A stretch of DNA of 64,000 nucleotides from CAVRUD01 sp963849635 (GTDB taxonomy: Bacteria; Chloroflexota; Chloroflexia; Thermomicrobiales; UBA6265): contig CAWKIA010000018.1 of assembly GCA_963849635.1 (NCBI GenBank), forward strand, positions 248,001 through 312,000. Direction: 5' to 3'. Shown piece by piece: positions 26,337 through 37,229 of this stretch. Numbering within the stretch: position 1 is the stretch's first letter; each line of letters opens with the position of its first letter. A program made the translations under genes and the position numbers. Below the pieces are notes generated by a model. The model ran no database searches, had not been told where the DNA came from, and worked only from the letters and a program-made list of their open reading frames with translations.

Positions 26337-26442
26337 GGTCAACCTCCCGATCGACTCGGCACAGAGCGCCAATGCTCCGGCAACATAGGTGTGAAAAACG
26401 CGATAACGCGACCGGTACCCTCACCGGTGGCGGAGCGATGAG

Positions 26443-26472
26443 AGTGTATCATCGCAGTCAGAAGCCGGTCAA
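26443..26472 (-). promoter_or_regulatory. Candidate promoter of the infC operon
   Basis: Minus strand TTGACC (26472-26467), 18-base spacer, TACACT (26448-26443), overlapping the last codons of ribF. It would give a leader of about 100 bases before infC, containing an ACCGGT...ACCGGT hairpin-prone segment near 26410-26430. Confidence 0.45.
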
Positions 26473-27468
26473 TTGCCGGGATTTTTCGTCCAGGTGCTCC
26501 TTGCTGATTAGTTCCTTGTCACCAACGTTTCCTTCGCGCTCCGCGAAGTACATCCGCGTGGCGACCTCGTCTGCGCGGAGCTGGGCGATGAGCGGCTCCA
26601 GCCCGTCGAAGGTCATGTCGCCACGCAGGTGATGCCAGACATCGACATCGAGATTCTGCCCATAGAGATCGCCATCAAAGTCGAGAAGGTGGGTCTCAAC
26701 CAATCTCGCTCCGCTGTTGACCGTCGGCCGAGTGCCGATGTATGTCATCGCGGGACGTGGCCCACTGCCATCCTCGAGCGAGGCTTCGCTGGTGTAGATG
26801 CCATCTGCCAACTGCACCATATCCGCCGGCGGCGCAACATTCGCGGTGGGATATCCGATCGTCCGGCCCAGGTGGGCGCCGTGGATGACCTGACCGCTGA
26901 CCCGAAACGGTCGGCCCAGATAGTGCACGACCCTCCCCGCATCTCCTGCCTGGATCGCGCTCCTGATGACGCTGCTGCTGATGACCTGGCCATCATCCTC
27001 GAGGCGTCGGACCGCTGTCACACTGAAACCCAGTGAACGGCCGATCTCGGTGATCTTAGCAATGTCTCCGGATCGGTTTCGCCCAAGGGCAAACGCCTCT
27101 CCCACCCAGAGTTCCCGCATGCCGGTGGCCCCGGCAAGAGTCTCCAAGAACTCCTCCGGCGTCTGCCGCGAGAGGTCGTGGTCGAACGTGATCGTCACGA
27201 TCTCGTCGACACCTGAAGAGGAGATTTGGCGCAGCTTGTCTTGAGGAGGACATATTCGGCCAGAGAAGCGCGCCGGATTAAGTACTTGCACCGGCAGCGG
27301 TTCGAACGTCACCGCGGTCGAGACGAACCCGAGCTCACGGGCTCTGTTAACCGTCTCATTCAACAGGTGTACGTGCCCGCGATGGACACCATCGAAGGCT
27401 CCGATGGTAACGATACGGCTCGCCGGAACGAGCTCCTCAAAGCTGTTCAGGACTGTCACAGAATACAC
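26458..27468 (-). CDS. ribF: Bifunctional riboflavin kinase/FAD synthetase
   Basis: 336 residues, GTG start at 27468. N-terminal adenylyltransferase: TIGAFDGVHRGHVHLL (nucleotide-binding HxGH), TFDHDLSRQTPEEFL and ISSSVIRSAIQAGD. C-terminal flavokinase: GHVIHGAHLGRTIGYPTAN-like RTIGYPTANV, DGIYTSEA and the THLLDFDGDLYGQ segment. It phosphorylates riboflavin and adenylates FMN to FAD. Last gene of the nusA-to-ribF unit; truB lies just upstream. Confidence 0.96.
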   Translation of the reverse strand: MYSVTVLNSFEELVPASRIVTIGAFDGVHRGHVHLLNETVNRARELGFVSTAVTFEPLPVQVLNPARFSGRICPPQDKLRQISSSGVDEIVTITFDHDLSRQTPEEFLETLAGATGMRELWVGEAFALGRNRSGDIAKITEIGRSLGFSVTAVRRLEDDGQVISSSVIRSAIQAGDAGRVVHYLGRPFRVSGQVIHGAHLGRTIGYPTANVAPPADMVQLADGIYTSEASLEDGSGPRPAMTYIGTRPTVNSGARLVETHLLDFDGDLYGQNLDVDVWHHLRGDMTFDGLEPLIAQLRADEVATRMYFAEREGNVGDKELISKEHLDEKSRQLTGF

Positions 27469-27486
27469 CGCCGGTCGAAGGTAGCA

Positions 27487-28455
27487 TTACCCACGCGAGT
27501 CCGCCTCATCCTGGTTAGAGAGCATGTCAATTCCCGAACCGACGACTTTGGCCGGCGCCCATGCGCTTCCGGACTTGGCGGGAACGCCGATGCCAATCCA
27601 ATTGCCACTGGCATCATACGCCCGGACCGGTCCGCTTTCGGGTTCGATACCCGAATTCGCGTCTCGTAGTACGGTACCACCCTGGTGCCATCGCCGTGCA
27701 TCGCCATCGTCCAATATGAGCGTCGGTAGGTGGAGAATCGACGCATCAGGATGATGCGCAATCTGGCCCCACCAACTCCGCAGGACGTCTCGGCCCTCGT
27801 CCGCCAGCAGTTGCATCTCGGCGATCGTCCATGCCTCTGCCAGTGCGAATGGCCCTGTGCGCAATCGCACCAGTCCGGAAAGGTGGGCGCCACTCCCCAG
27901 CATTCTGCCCAGATCAAAGGCAAGGCTCCGCACGTAGGTGCCCTTTGAGCAGTCGACACAGATCTGGGCGACGGGAGCTCGCCAATCGATGAGTTCAAGT
28001 GCAAAAAACGTCACTGGCCGCGGTGGCCGTTCAACCGTTTCACCACGCCGGGCGGCATCATAGAGCCGCTTCCCGTCAATCTTGATCGCCGAATGCATCG
28101 GCGGGACCTGCTCCCTGGGGCCCAACATCGCACCCAACGCGCGGTCAATCCGGGCTCGATCAACGTCCCGTGTATCGCATACAGCGGTCACGGCGCCATC
28201 CGCGTCATACGAATCGGTTTCTACTCCAAACGTGATGTCCGCCAGATAGGTTTTTGATTCGTCAGCCAAGTATTCGAGGGTCCTGGTGGCATCGCCGACA
28301 GCGAGTGGCAGGACGCCGGTGGCGGCGGGATCGAGCGTCCCGGCGTGCCCGATCTTGCGTTCGCCTAGGATGCGGCGCATCTTCGCGACGACATCGTGGC
28401 TCGTCCAACCGGCGGGCTTGTCGATGACGATGTAGCCGTGCAATCCGGAACTCAT
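27487..28455 (-). CDS. truB: tRNA pseudouridine-55 synthase TruB
   Basis: 322 residues. GYIVIDKPAGWTSHDVV, GHAGTLDPAATGVLPLAVG (Asp is the catalytic nucleophile), KTYLADITFGVETDS, VPPMHSAIKIDGKRLYDAAR and CSKGTYVRSLAFDLG are all conserved. It makes pseudouridine 55 in the T loop of tRNAs. Followed 18 bases later by ribF, the usual pairing. Confidence 0.97.
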   Translation of the reverse strand: MSSGLHGYIVIDKPAGWTSHDVVAKMRRILGERKIGHAGTLDPAATGVLPLAVGDATRTLEYLADESKTYLADITFGVETDSYDADGAVTAVCDTRDVDRARIDRALGAMLGPREQVPPMHSAIKIDGKRLYDAARRGETVERPPRPVTFFALELIDWRAPVAQICVDCSKGTYVRSLAFDLGRMLGSGAHLSGLVRLRTGPFALAEAWTIAEMQLLADEGRDVLRSWWGQIAHHPDASILHLPTLILDDGDARRWHQGGTVLRDANSGIEPESGPVRAYDASGNWIGIGVPAKSGSAWAPAKVVGSGIDMLSNQDEADSRG

Positions 28456-28476
28456 TCGGTCGCCATTCGCGGGTAC

Positions 28477-29559
28477 TCAGCCCCGTTCAGAGCCAAAAGA
28501 AGCTTTTTCCGCGCGAAGCTGCTCGAGCCCGCGCCCTTCTTTGCCGGTATCCAGATCGGTCAGCCGAGCGGCCGTTTCGATGACCCGCTCCTTCTGAGCG
28601 TCGTCACCGGTGATTTGGAAACCGGCGGCCCGGGGATGTCCCCCGCCTCCGAAGACCGAGGCGATTGCGGCAACGTCGACTGCTTCATCGAGACTGCGGA
28701 CGCTGGCCCGCCAGCCACCCTCGGAGACGTAGAGGATTGCCGCTGCTCGCGATCCTTCCGTTCCGGCAAGGAAGTTGACGAGCCCTTCGGCTTCTGATGG
28801 CACAGCGCCACACTCTGCCAGGATTTCAGGGGAAACTTCAGTCCAAATCAGGCTTCCCGTCCAGCGGACATTGCTCAGGACTCGAGTCCAGAGGCAAACC
28901 GTTGAGCGCGGCTTCAGTCTGAAAAGTTGATCGACGATCTCGGCGGGATTCGCGCCGGCATCAACGAGGTCGGCGGAAGTACGGAGCGTCCTGGATGTCG
29001 TCGCGGGCGTGCGCAACCCGAGCGTATCGCCGTATATGCCCGCCAGCAGGCACTGGGCGATATCACGGGTCAGCTCCGTGCCCCACAGCCCAAGCAGTTC
29101 CGCGACGATCTCCGAGGCCGAAGCAGCCTGAGGCTCGACGACGTTGAGCTCTCCAAAGTGGTCGTTGGTAATGTGGTGATCGATGTTGATGATCGGGATC
29201 GATCCATCAACCCGGCTGGGATCGTCGGAGTAAAAGCGACCCAGCCGGCGCCGGTCAGAGCAATCGGCCATGCAGAGTACGTCGAACTCTGGCAAGGGCC
29301 GCTCTCCGTAAACCAGGACGTTCTCGATGCCCGGAAGAAAGCGAAGGCTAGAGGGTAGTTCGCCGTCGCCAATGACCGGCGTCGCAACTACGCCGAATTG
29401 CTTCAGGGCCAGGGTGATGGCCAACGGCGAGGAAAGCCCATCCGCATCGACGTTCTGATGAGTCGGAAGCAGAATGGATTTTGCCGAGCGCAGCCGCGCC
29501 AGGACATCGGACGCAAGTCCGGGGTCGACCGACCACGGTCCCGGAGAAACGTCCCCCAT
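28477..29559 (-). CDS. nrnA: DHH/DHHA1 phosphoesterase, NrnA-like
   Basis: 360 residues. Its ATG (29559) overlaps the rbfA stop as TAATG, so it is translationally coupled. DHH motifs: LLPTHQNVDADGLSS, CMADCSDRRRLG, IINIDHHITND; DHHA1 motif FGGGGHPRAAGF near the C-terminus. NrnA-type enzymes degrade short oligoribonucleotides and pAp; metal ions are held by the Asp/His residues. Position between rbfA and truB is common in Gram-positive and Chloroflexota genomes. Thirty residues after the GGGH motif form a charged tail. Confidence 0.93.
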   Translation of the reverse strand: MGDVSPGPWSVDPGLASDVLARLRSAKSILLPTHQNVDADGLSSPLAITLALKQFGVVATPVIGDGELPSSLRFLPGIENVLVYGERPLPEFDVLCMADCSDRRRLGRFYSDDPSRVDGSIPIINIDHHITNDHFGELNVVEPQAASASEIVAELLGLWGTELTRDIAQCLLAGIYGDTLGLRTPATTSRTLRTSADLVDAGANPAEIVDQLFRLKPRSTVCLWTRVLSNVRWTGSLIWTEVSPEILAECGAVPSEAEGLVNFLAGTEGSRAAAILYVSEGGWRASVRSLDEAVDVAAIASVFGGGGHPRAAGFQITGDDAQKERVIETAARLTDLDTGKEGRGLEQLRAEKASFGSERG

Positions 29560-29939
29560 TAGCTGTCTCCCTGAGGCAAATCGACGCGGCGGGGCGGCCG
29601 GTTCTCGTCCAGCTCACGCAGGACACGCGTGATCTCGTCCGCCTCCTCCATCGTTCGATCGTCCCGAAACTCGAGATCGGGGATCTGGCGCATGCGCAGA
29701 CGAGGCTTCAGATGGAACCGAATGAACCCGGACGCCGACCGCATCGCCGCCAATGTGTCTGAGCGCTCCTGTTCGGTACCCAGCACACTGACGTAGACGC
29801 GGGCGGTACGCAAATCGGCCGGCACCTCGACGTGGGTGATGCTCCAGAACGCCAGCCGGGGGTCTTTGACCTCCTTGCGGACGATGTCTGTGAGCTCCTC
29901 ACGCAGCATTTCGCCGACCATGCGGGTGCGTCGTGTCAC
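29559..29939 (-). CDS. rbfA: Ribosome-binding factor A
   Basis: 126 residues from GTG 29939, chosen for the GGAGGG five bases upstream; the longer open frame would overlap infB. RRTRMVGEMLREELTDIV, VKDPRLAFWSITHVEVPADL, ARVYVSVLG and PDLEFRDDRTMEEADEI are typical. A KH-fold protein that helps mature the 30S subunit, especially in the cold. Confidence 0.95.
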   Translation of the reverse strand: MTRRTRMVGEMLREELTDIVRKEVKDPRLAFWSITHVEVPADLRTARVYVSVLGTEQERSDTLAAMRSASGFIRFHLKPRLRMRQIPDLEFRDDRTMEEADEITRVLRELDENRPPRRVDLPQGDS

Positions 29940-29980
29940 GATATCCCTCCGATCTTCGGAGTTCGACAGGATCGACGCAC

Positions 29981-31927
<1,947 letters not shown>

Positions 31928-32315
31928 TAAGACCCTCTTCGCTAGCCCCTACCTTCACCGGTTCTGGTGGCGGTAGCGTTGCTGCATGCTGCCGCAGGGA
32001 CGCAATCGTCTCCTGTGACAGGGAGATGTTGAGGGCGCGGCTTAAGAGGCCGGTCTTCAACGCCTTTTCCCAGCACGCGGGATTCTCACAGAGATAAGCC
32101 CCGCGGCCGTTTTTCTTGCCCGTTGGATCAACCTCGACGTTGCCCTCGGGAGTGCGGACCAACCGGATCAGTGTCCGCTTGGCCGCGTGATCGCGACAGG
32201 CCACGCACATCCGCTGGGGGATGTGCTTCGGGCGTGGCCCACTGCGCTTGGATTTCTTGGGCACCGCCCCCTGGGGAACGGCGCCTGAATGCGGCACCGC
32301 ACCCATGGTCAACCT

Positions 32316-33659
32316 CTAATCGTCTTCGGACGCCGCGCTAGCGGTCATAACGGCAACATCATCATCCAAGGGAAGCTCATCTCCGGTGGCAAAGTCGTAA
32401 CGCATCCGGAGCTCGCGGTTGTAGTAGACCTCCAACGCCGTATCCCGGAGATCCACGTCGACGCTCTTGCGAATCAAATCCTCCGGCAATGGTCCGAATG
32501 ACCGGCCCTTGACATCGATCATGCCGTCCTCGCTCACACCACGAGGTTGGCGGCCCTGCCAGGCCAGGAAGTCCGGAACCTCGTCGACCGCGGCACGGGC
32601 CTGGCGCAGGATGTCGTCGCCGTTCAGGCGGAGGGCCTCCGGATCCTTGATATCGATCCGCCAGTCGGTCAACTTGTAAGCCAACCGCGCGTTCTGGCCC
32701 TCCTTGCCGATCGCCAGAGACATCTGGTCGGTCGGGACGATGACTGTCGCGACGTGGTTCGGCTCATCGAGCGATACACTGATTGGCTTGGCCGGGCTCA
32801 GCGCGTTGGCGATAAAAGTCGCCGTGTCCGGCGACCACTCGATCACATCGATCTTCTCACCATACAGCTCATTGACGATGTTCTGGATGCGAACACCGCG
32901 GACGCCGACGCAGGACCCGACCGGGTCGACTTTCTCTTGTCGGGCCGCCACGGCGACCTTGGAGCGCAGCCCCGGTTCGCGGGCAATCTGCATAATCTCG
33001 ACGGCGCCGCTGAAGATCTCCGGTACCTCGAGCTCGAAGAGTCGCCGGATCAAATTCGGGTGCGATCGGGAGACGATGAGCTGTGGGCCGCGAGCATCGC
33101 GGTTCACTTCAACCAGATAGACCTTGACGCGCTGCCCCGCCCGGTACCGCTCGCTCTGAACCTGCTCCCGGGCCGGCATGACCGCCTCGGCGCGACCCAG
33201 CTCGACGATCACCGCGCGTGAATCCGCGCGCTGGACGACACCATTGAGGACTTCGCCCTGCTTATCGTTGTACTCGTCGTAGATCGTATCGCGCTCGTAG
33301 TCGCGAATTCGCTGCAGGACAACCTGCTTGGCCGTCTGCGCCGCGATCCGGCCAAAGTTGTCGGGCGTACGCTCGATCCGGATCATGTCTCCGACCTGTG
33401 CGTGTGGCGCATATTTCTGCGCCTCAGGCACAAGCATGTCATTGATCGGATCCTCGATCTCGGCGACCACCCGCTTGTTGACAAAAACGCGGATTCCCGC
33501 GGCAGGGTCGTCGAGCTCGACAGTTACGTCCTCCTCCGTCTTGGCCATCTTGGCGTAGACAGTCTTGAGTGCGTGTTCGACCGACGAGATCACCGCTTCT
33601 TTGGGAATGCCCCGCTCGTGGGCTATCTGGGCGATAGCGGTGTAGAAGTCGCTCTTCAC
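32316..33659 (-). CDS. nusA: Transcription termination/antitermination factor NusA
   Basis: 447 residues from GTG 33659, which has AGGAGGTG upstream. Order: N-terminal RNA polymerase-binding domain (KSDFYTAIAQIAHERGIPKE), S1 domain (LNGVVQRADSRAVIVELGRAEAVMPAREQV), two KH domains (CVGVRGVRIQNIVNEL, AIGKEGQNARLAYKL), then an acidic C-terminus. It modulates pausing, intrinsic termination and antitermination. rimP is not upstream; instead a leader with its own promoter and terminator-like hairpin precedes nusA. Confidence 0.97.
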   Translation of the reverse strand: MKSDFYTAIAQIAHERGIPKEAVISSVEHALKTVYAKMAKTEEDVTVELDDPAAGIRVFVNKRVVAEIEDPINDMLVPEAQKYAPHAQVGDMIRIERTPDNFGRIAAQTAKQVVLQRIRDYERDTIYDEYNDKQGEVLNGVVQRADSRAVIVELGRAEAVMPAREQVQSERYRAGQRVKVYLVEVNRDARGPQLIVSRSHPNLIRRLFELEVPEIFSGAVEIMQIAREPGLRSKVAVAARQEKVDPVGSCVGVRGVRIQNIVNELYGEKIDVIEWSPDTATFIANALSPAKPISVSLDEPNHVATVIVPTDQMSLAIGKEGQNARLAYKLTDWRIDIKDPEALRLNGDDILRQARAAVDEVPDFLAWQGRQPRGVSEDGMIDVKGRSFGPLPEDLIRKSVDVDLRDTALEVYYNRELRMRYDFATGDELPLDDDVAVMTASAASEDD

Positions 33660-33773
33660 CCGCCCACCTCCTACTACATAGTCCATCTGTACAACGTTGC
33701 CCGCGCAATGCCAGGGGAGATCCCCAGCGATCGGGCGGGCCAACGTGCGACCAAGACACTCTGAACAAGAAAG

Positions 33774-33796
33774 AACGTGGGCTGGGGACCCACGTT
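33774..33796 (-). terminator. Terminator-like hairpin in the nusA leader
   Basis: Minus strand AACGTGGG (33796-33789), a 7-base loop, CCCACGTT (33781-33774), followed by CTTTCTTGTTC. It lies about 20-45 bases downstream of the TATAAT promoter and 115 bases before nusA, so it could attenuate the operon; it could also end transcripts from the ferredoxin gene. Confidence 0.6.
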
Positions 33797-33823
33797 CGCA
33801 GAGAGCTTGGTTCCGCTGAACAG

Positions 33824-33829
33824 ATTATA
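33824..33829 (-). promoter_or_regulatory. Consensus -10 of the nusA operon promoter
   Basis: Minus-strand TATAAT at 33829-33824, with TTGGTC 18 bases upstream as a weak -35. Expected start about 33817, leader of about 160 bases. Confidence 0.55.
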
Positions 33830-33917
33830 CCACTGCGGCGGTAGGCAGACCAATTCTCAGCCCGAATCGGGAATTCTAGGCAATAGACGTGTCCGAAATC
33901 CGCCGTTCGTCAGACGC

Positions 33918-34283
33918 TCAATCCTCGGGGGGGAGTGGGTGATCCGCCGGCCATTCGATCGGTCGCGGACCTGGGTCCTCCATGTCTGGATTCTCGTGGA
34001 GCCGACGCAGAACGCGCACGGAAAGATCGTCGCGGACCTGGATCTGGCACGATAGCCGAAGATTTTCGGGACGGTTCGACAGCCGAGCCAGCCGCACCTC
34101 CTCCGCCTCGGTCATCTGGCCCGCATCGCCATCGAGAATCTCGACACGGCAGGTCGTGCAGCGGGCATTGCCGCCACAGCGGTGAAGAATGTCGATTCCC
34201 GCATCCTCGATACACAAGACGAGTCGCCGGCCCTCATCGCACTCGATCTTGTTTTCACTTTCGACCGATACCCAGGGCATCAT
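33918..34283 (-). CDS. 2Fe-2S ferredoxin
   Basis: 121 residues from ATG 34283 (AGGAGA upstream). Cluster cysteines Cys36, Cys42, Cys45 and Cys79 have the spacing CX5CX2CX33C (HRCGGNARCTTCRV then LRLSCQ), as in adrenodoxin-like or Isc-type ferredoxins. Residues 80-121 are an acidic, Pro-rich tail. A small cytosolic electron carrier; partners are not shown. Only 38 bases after the unknown gene at 34322-34744, so probably co-transcribed with it. Confidence 0.92.
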   Translation of the reverse strand: MMPWVSVESENKIECDEGRRLVLCIEDAGIDILHRCGGNARCTTCRVEILDGDAGQMTEAEEVRLARLSNRPENLRLSCQIQVRDDLSVRVLRRLHENPDMEDPGPRPIEWPADHPLPPED

Positions 34284-34321
34284 GCTCTCCTGTGTCAGCG
34301 CGTCCGTCCGAACGACCGGAA

Positions 34322-34744
34322 TTATGCCTGGAATCGAAGACCACCGGAGACGCGAGCCTGGTGCCGGTCCGCAAAGTCAGCGGCGTGCGGCCCGGCGAGG
34401 ACCAGTTCGCCGATGTGGCCGTGGTTGGCGGAGCCCGTGACGAATGGGTAGCGAACGCCTTTTGCCTCGAAGCGCCGCTCGGCGTAAAAAATGTCCTCGC
34501 TCAAGCGCGCGAAAATGTCGTAGGCGAGCTGGTCGGCGGTCATCAAGTCTCGGATCGGGTGATCGACCCAGACCCGGAGAGTGACGCCGTCATCGGAGAG
34601 CTCAGGGTCGCCGATCAGATGTGCGCCGGCAACATCGCGAATCAGGTGCTCAGCGTCGACGGAGAAGCGCAGATTCGCCTCTTCGTCCCGAGCCCACTCT
34701 TCGCCGTACCTGACGCGCAGTGTTTGGATGACATCGTCGAACAT
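34322..34744 (-). CDS. Conserved-looking protein of unknown function
   Basis: 140 residues, no recognised family. Acidic N-terminus, no signal or membrane segment, no cysteine. Segments such as WVDHPIRDLMTADQLAYDIFARLSEDIFYAERRF suggest a soluble alpha/beta domain. It precedes the ferredoxin gene on the same strand. Good codon use and an ATG support a real gene. Confidence 0.65.
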   Translation of the reverse strand: MFDDVIQTLRVRYGEEWARDEEANLRFSVDAEHLIRDVAGAHLIGDPELSDDGVTLRVWVDHPIRDLMTADQLAYDIFARLSEDIFYAERRFEAKGVRYPFVTGSANHGHIGELVLAGPHAADFADRHQARVSGGLRFQA

Positions 34745-34913
34745 GGATGATGCCCCTTCAGCGATGATAGCAAGGAAGAAGCGATGAACAGTATCTCACC
34801 ATGTACAACGCGACAATAGCGCCGGTTGGTTCCGTCTGCGGTACCATTCGGAACCGAACGTGCGCGCGGGCGCTAAAGAGATTTTGGCCTTCCGTCCAGA
34901 AGGAGTTTGGGCT

Positions 34914-35183
34914 GTGCAGCGTATCATCGATGTTGTCCTGCGCCGGGTGAAGCCGGAGCCGCCCATTCCCCTGTGCCCCGACCACAAGGTTGAGATGCAT
35001 CTGCGCGGCAAGCAGGGCAGGCCGACCCGATTTGCCTCCCAGACAGAAGAGGAATACACCCTCATCTACTTCTGCCCGGTGCCGAATTGCAATCACACGG
35101 CTGAGACGAAGCGGGTGGCCACCCAAATTCCAGTCCCCGGCGAGTCGCCGGAGCGACCCAGTTTCGCCAGGAAGGGCCGCTAA
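34914..35183 (+). CDS. Small zinc-ribbon-like protein
   Basis: 89 residues from GTG 34914, chosen because AGAAGGAG lies eight bases upstream; the frame is open to 34860. Cysteine and histidine pairs occur in LCPDHKVEMHLRG and IYFCPVPNCNHTAE, giving a possible CxxH...CxxxxC(x)H metal site about 35 residues apart. A basic tail ends the protein. Function unknown; divergent from the gene at 34322-34744. Confidence 0.65.
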   Translation: MQRIIDVVLRRVKPEPPIPLCPDHKVEMHLRGKQGRPTRFASQTEEEYTLIYFCPVPNCNHTAETKRVATQIPVPGESPERPSFARKGR

Positions 35184-35196
35184 GGACGATGTCGCG

Positions 35197-35763
35197 TTAT
35201 CGCGAGAGCTGCGCGGCCAGATTTTCTCCCTGGTACCGGCCGCTATAGCCCTGCTCAGCGCGACGGGAAAGGCCAAAAAAGACAAGTTGCATCACTTTGG
35301 CGTTGCGCTGTAGGCGGAAGCCAGCTGGGTTGTTGACGACGAGCAATGACGTCGACCGGCCGTGGTAGCCGGCATCCCAGACGGCCGTGTGGATGGTGAC
35401 GCCGCACCGGGCAAGGCTGGAGCGGGGCCGGCCGAGGGCCATCAGATCAAGAGGTAGGTTCACCACCTCGTTGTAGACGATGTGATACGGCCCCGGTTCG
35501 AGATCGATGAACCCTACGTCGTCGAATTCCAGCGCCTCGATCTCTGGCAACACACGATCGGCATTGCTCGCGGCGACAGTTCCCCGGCCACAGTACCGGC
35601 TGATCGAATGCAGCGTCACGTCGACGCCATTAGGCTGAACCTGGTCGGCCAGGCTGACATAGGCAGTCAGTAGTGGCGGCTCAGCTTCGATCAACCTGAG
35701 AAGTTGCTCGCGGGAGAGGGCGCCGGGCAGGTCCGGCACAAGTTCGATCGATCCCAGCGTCAT
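35197..35763 (-). CDS. dUTPase/dCTP deaminase superfamily protein
   Basis: 188 residues from ATG 35763, preceded by GAGGAGGA. RPRSSLARCGVTIHT and AVWDAGYHGRSTSLLVVNNPAG follow the conserved RSSLxRxGL and D-x-G-Y-x-G motifs of trimeric dUTPase and dCTP deaminase; the C-terminus VMQLVFFGLSRRAEQGYSGRYQGE resembles their nucleotide-closing arm. PNGVDVTLHSISRYCG near residue 45 is the N-terminal motif of the deaminase branch. It would remove dUTP or dCTP from the nucleotide pool; exact reaction unsure. Confidence 0.85.
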   Translation of the reverse strand: MTLGSIELVPDLPGALSREQLLRLIEAEPPLLTAYVSLADQVQPNGVDVTLHSISRYCGRGTVAASNADRVLPEIEALEFDDVGFIDLEPGPYHIVYNEVVNLPLDLMALGRPRSSLARCGVTIHTAVWDAGYHGRSTSLLVVNNPAGFRLQRNAKVMQLVFFGLSRRAEQGYSGRYQGENLAAQLSR

Positions 35764-35867
35764 CACCAATCCTCCTCGAAGCCCGGCACGTGTGTCCGTA
35801 CACCCTAGTGTACCGCCTCCGACCTGCGTCGAGCGAGGTCGAAACCAACCGGCTATGCTCTCCGGCG

Positions 35868-37148
35868 ATGAAACGTCCAGATGCTGATCGTGAGTCCCAG
35901 CGAGTCGAGTCCACTCCGCGGCCATTCCGATCACTCCGCCATAGCGACTTTCGCCAGCTCTGGACAGCCGAATTCATCTCCACCAGCGGAAGTCAGATCC
36001 AGCGTGTAGCCGTCGCCTGGCAGGTCTATCAGCTCACCGGCGATGCCTTTCAGTTGGGATTGCTCGGACTTTTTCGCTTCCTGCCGGTCTTTCTGTTTGG
36101 CATCGTCGGTGGCGTCATGGCCGACCGCCATGACCGGCGCCGGCTGTTGCTTATCTCGCAGTCGATCCTCCTCTGCACGTCGGCCTTGCTCGCATGGCTG
36201 ACCTTCACCGATCAAATCAGCATGCCGGTGATCTACGCGATCACCTTTGCCTCTTACTCCGTCAGTGCAATTGGAGGACCGAGCCGCCAGGCGCTCATTC
36301 CAGCGCTCGTCCCGGAGCGCGAACTCACCGGGGCTATGACGATGAACACATTGTCGATGCAGGTCGCTACCGTCATGGGCCCCGCCTTGGGAGGCCTGCT
36401 CATCGGTCAGGCGGGCGTCGGCGCCGCGTACCTCGTCGACGCAGCCTCGTTTGTCGTGGTCATCCTCGCGATCGTAACGATGAGGGCCAGGCCCGCGATT
36501 CGGCTGGCAACGTCGGGCCGCCTCGCCGCCGCAATCGAAGGATTCCAGTTTGTCCGAAACTGCCCGATCCTCATCGGGGTCATGGGGCTGGATTTTGTCG
36601 CCACGTTCTTCGGTGCGAGCAATACCCTGATGCCAATCTTTGCCGAGGATGTCCTGGGCGTCGGCGCGACTGGGCTTGGACTGCTCTACTCCGCTCCGGC
36701 CGCGGGAGCTGTAGCGGGAAGTCTGATCATGAGCTTCTCAGGCACTGTCCGGCGACCGGGACTGGGGGTTCTTCTGGCAGTGGCGGGCTATGGAGCGTGT
36801 CTGATCGGGTTTGGCGCAAGCGACTCCATGATCGTGTCGCTTCTCTTTCTTGCCGGAAGTGGTGCGTCAGATGCGGTGAGCATGGCCCTCAGGCTGGCAA
36901 TCCGAACTCTCGTTACCCCCGACGAACTTCGAGGCCGCGTTGCCGCCTTACACTCCACGTTCGCGATGGGTGGCCCACAGCTGGGTGAGTTTCAGGCCGG
37001 CTCACTGGCCGCATTGATCGGTGTCAGTCTGACTGTCGTCATAGGTGGGGCGTGTACCGTGCTTGCTTCGGTCGTAACTGCCCGCTGGGTACCCGCAATT
37101 CCTAGGTTTCGGACCGACGATGAGTTTGACCGGCCTGATGGGTGGTGA
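35868..37148 (+). CDS. MFS exporter, EntS/DHA3-like
   Basis: 426 residues from ATG 35868 (weak ribosome site; the frame is open to 35790). Twelve membrane helices. FRSLRHSDFRQLWTAEFISTSGSQIQRVAVAWQVYQLTGDAFQLG and GGVMADRHDRRRLLLISQ (loop 2-3 motif) are typical of the EntS-like exporter group; GPSRQALIPALVPERELTGAM follows. Members expel siderophores or drugs using proton motive force. moaA follows 80 bases later on the same strand, probably by chance. Confidence 0.9.
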   Translation: MKRPDADRESQRVESTPRPFRSLRHSDFRQLWTAEFISTSGSQIQRVAVAWQVYQLTGDAFQLGLLGLFRFLPVFLFGIVGGVMADRHDRRRLLLISQSILLCTSALLAWLTFTDQISMPVIYAITFASYSVSAIGGPSRQALIPALVPERELTGAMTMNTLSMQVATVMGPALGGLLIGQAGVGAAYLVDAASFVVVILAIVTMRARPAIRLATSGRLAAAIEGFQFVRNCPILIGVMGLDFVATFFGASNTLMPIFAEDVLGVGATGLGLLYSAPAAGAVAGSLIMSFSGTVRRPGLGVLLAVAGYGACLIGFGASDSMIVSLLFLAGSGASDAVSMALRLAIRTLVTPDELRGRVAALHSTFAMGGPQLGEFQAGSLAALIGVSLTVVIGGACTVLASVVTARWVPAIPRFRTDDEFDRPDGW

Positions 37149-37229
37149 TATCGTGGGACGAGTAGTAAGCCGTTGACTATCCGCACATTGGGCGAACGTA
37201 CAGTCCACGGCGAACGGAGTAGACCTACG

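Noticed and set aside
33774..33796. Hairpin considered as a plus-strand terminator.
   Set aside because: No plus-strand gene ends there, and the T-rich tail lies on the minus-strand side.
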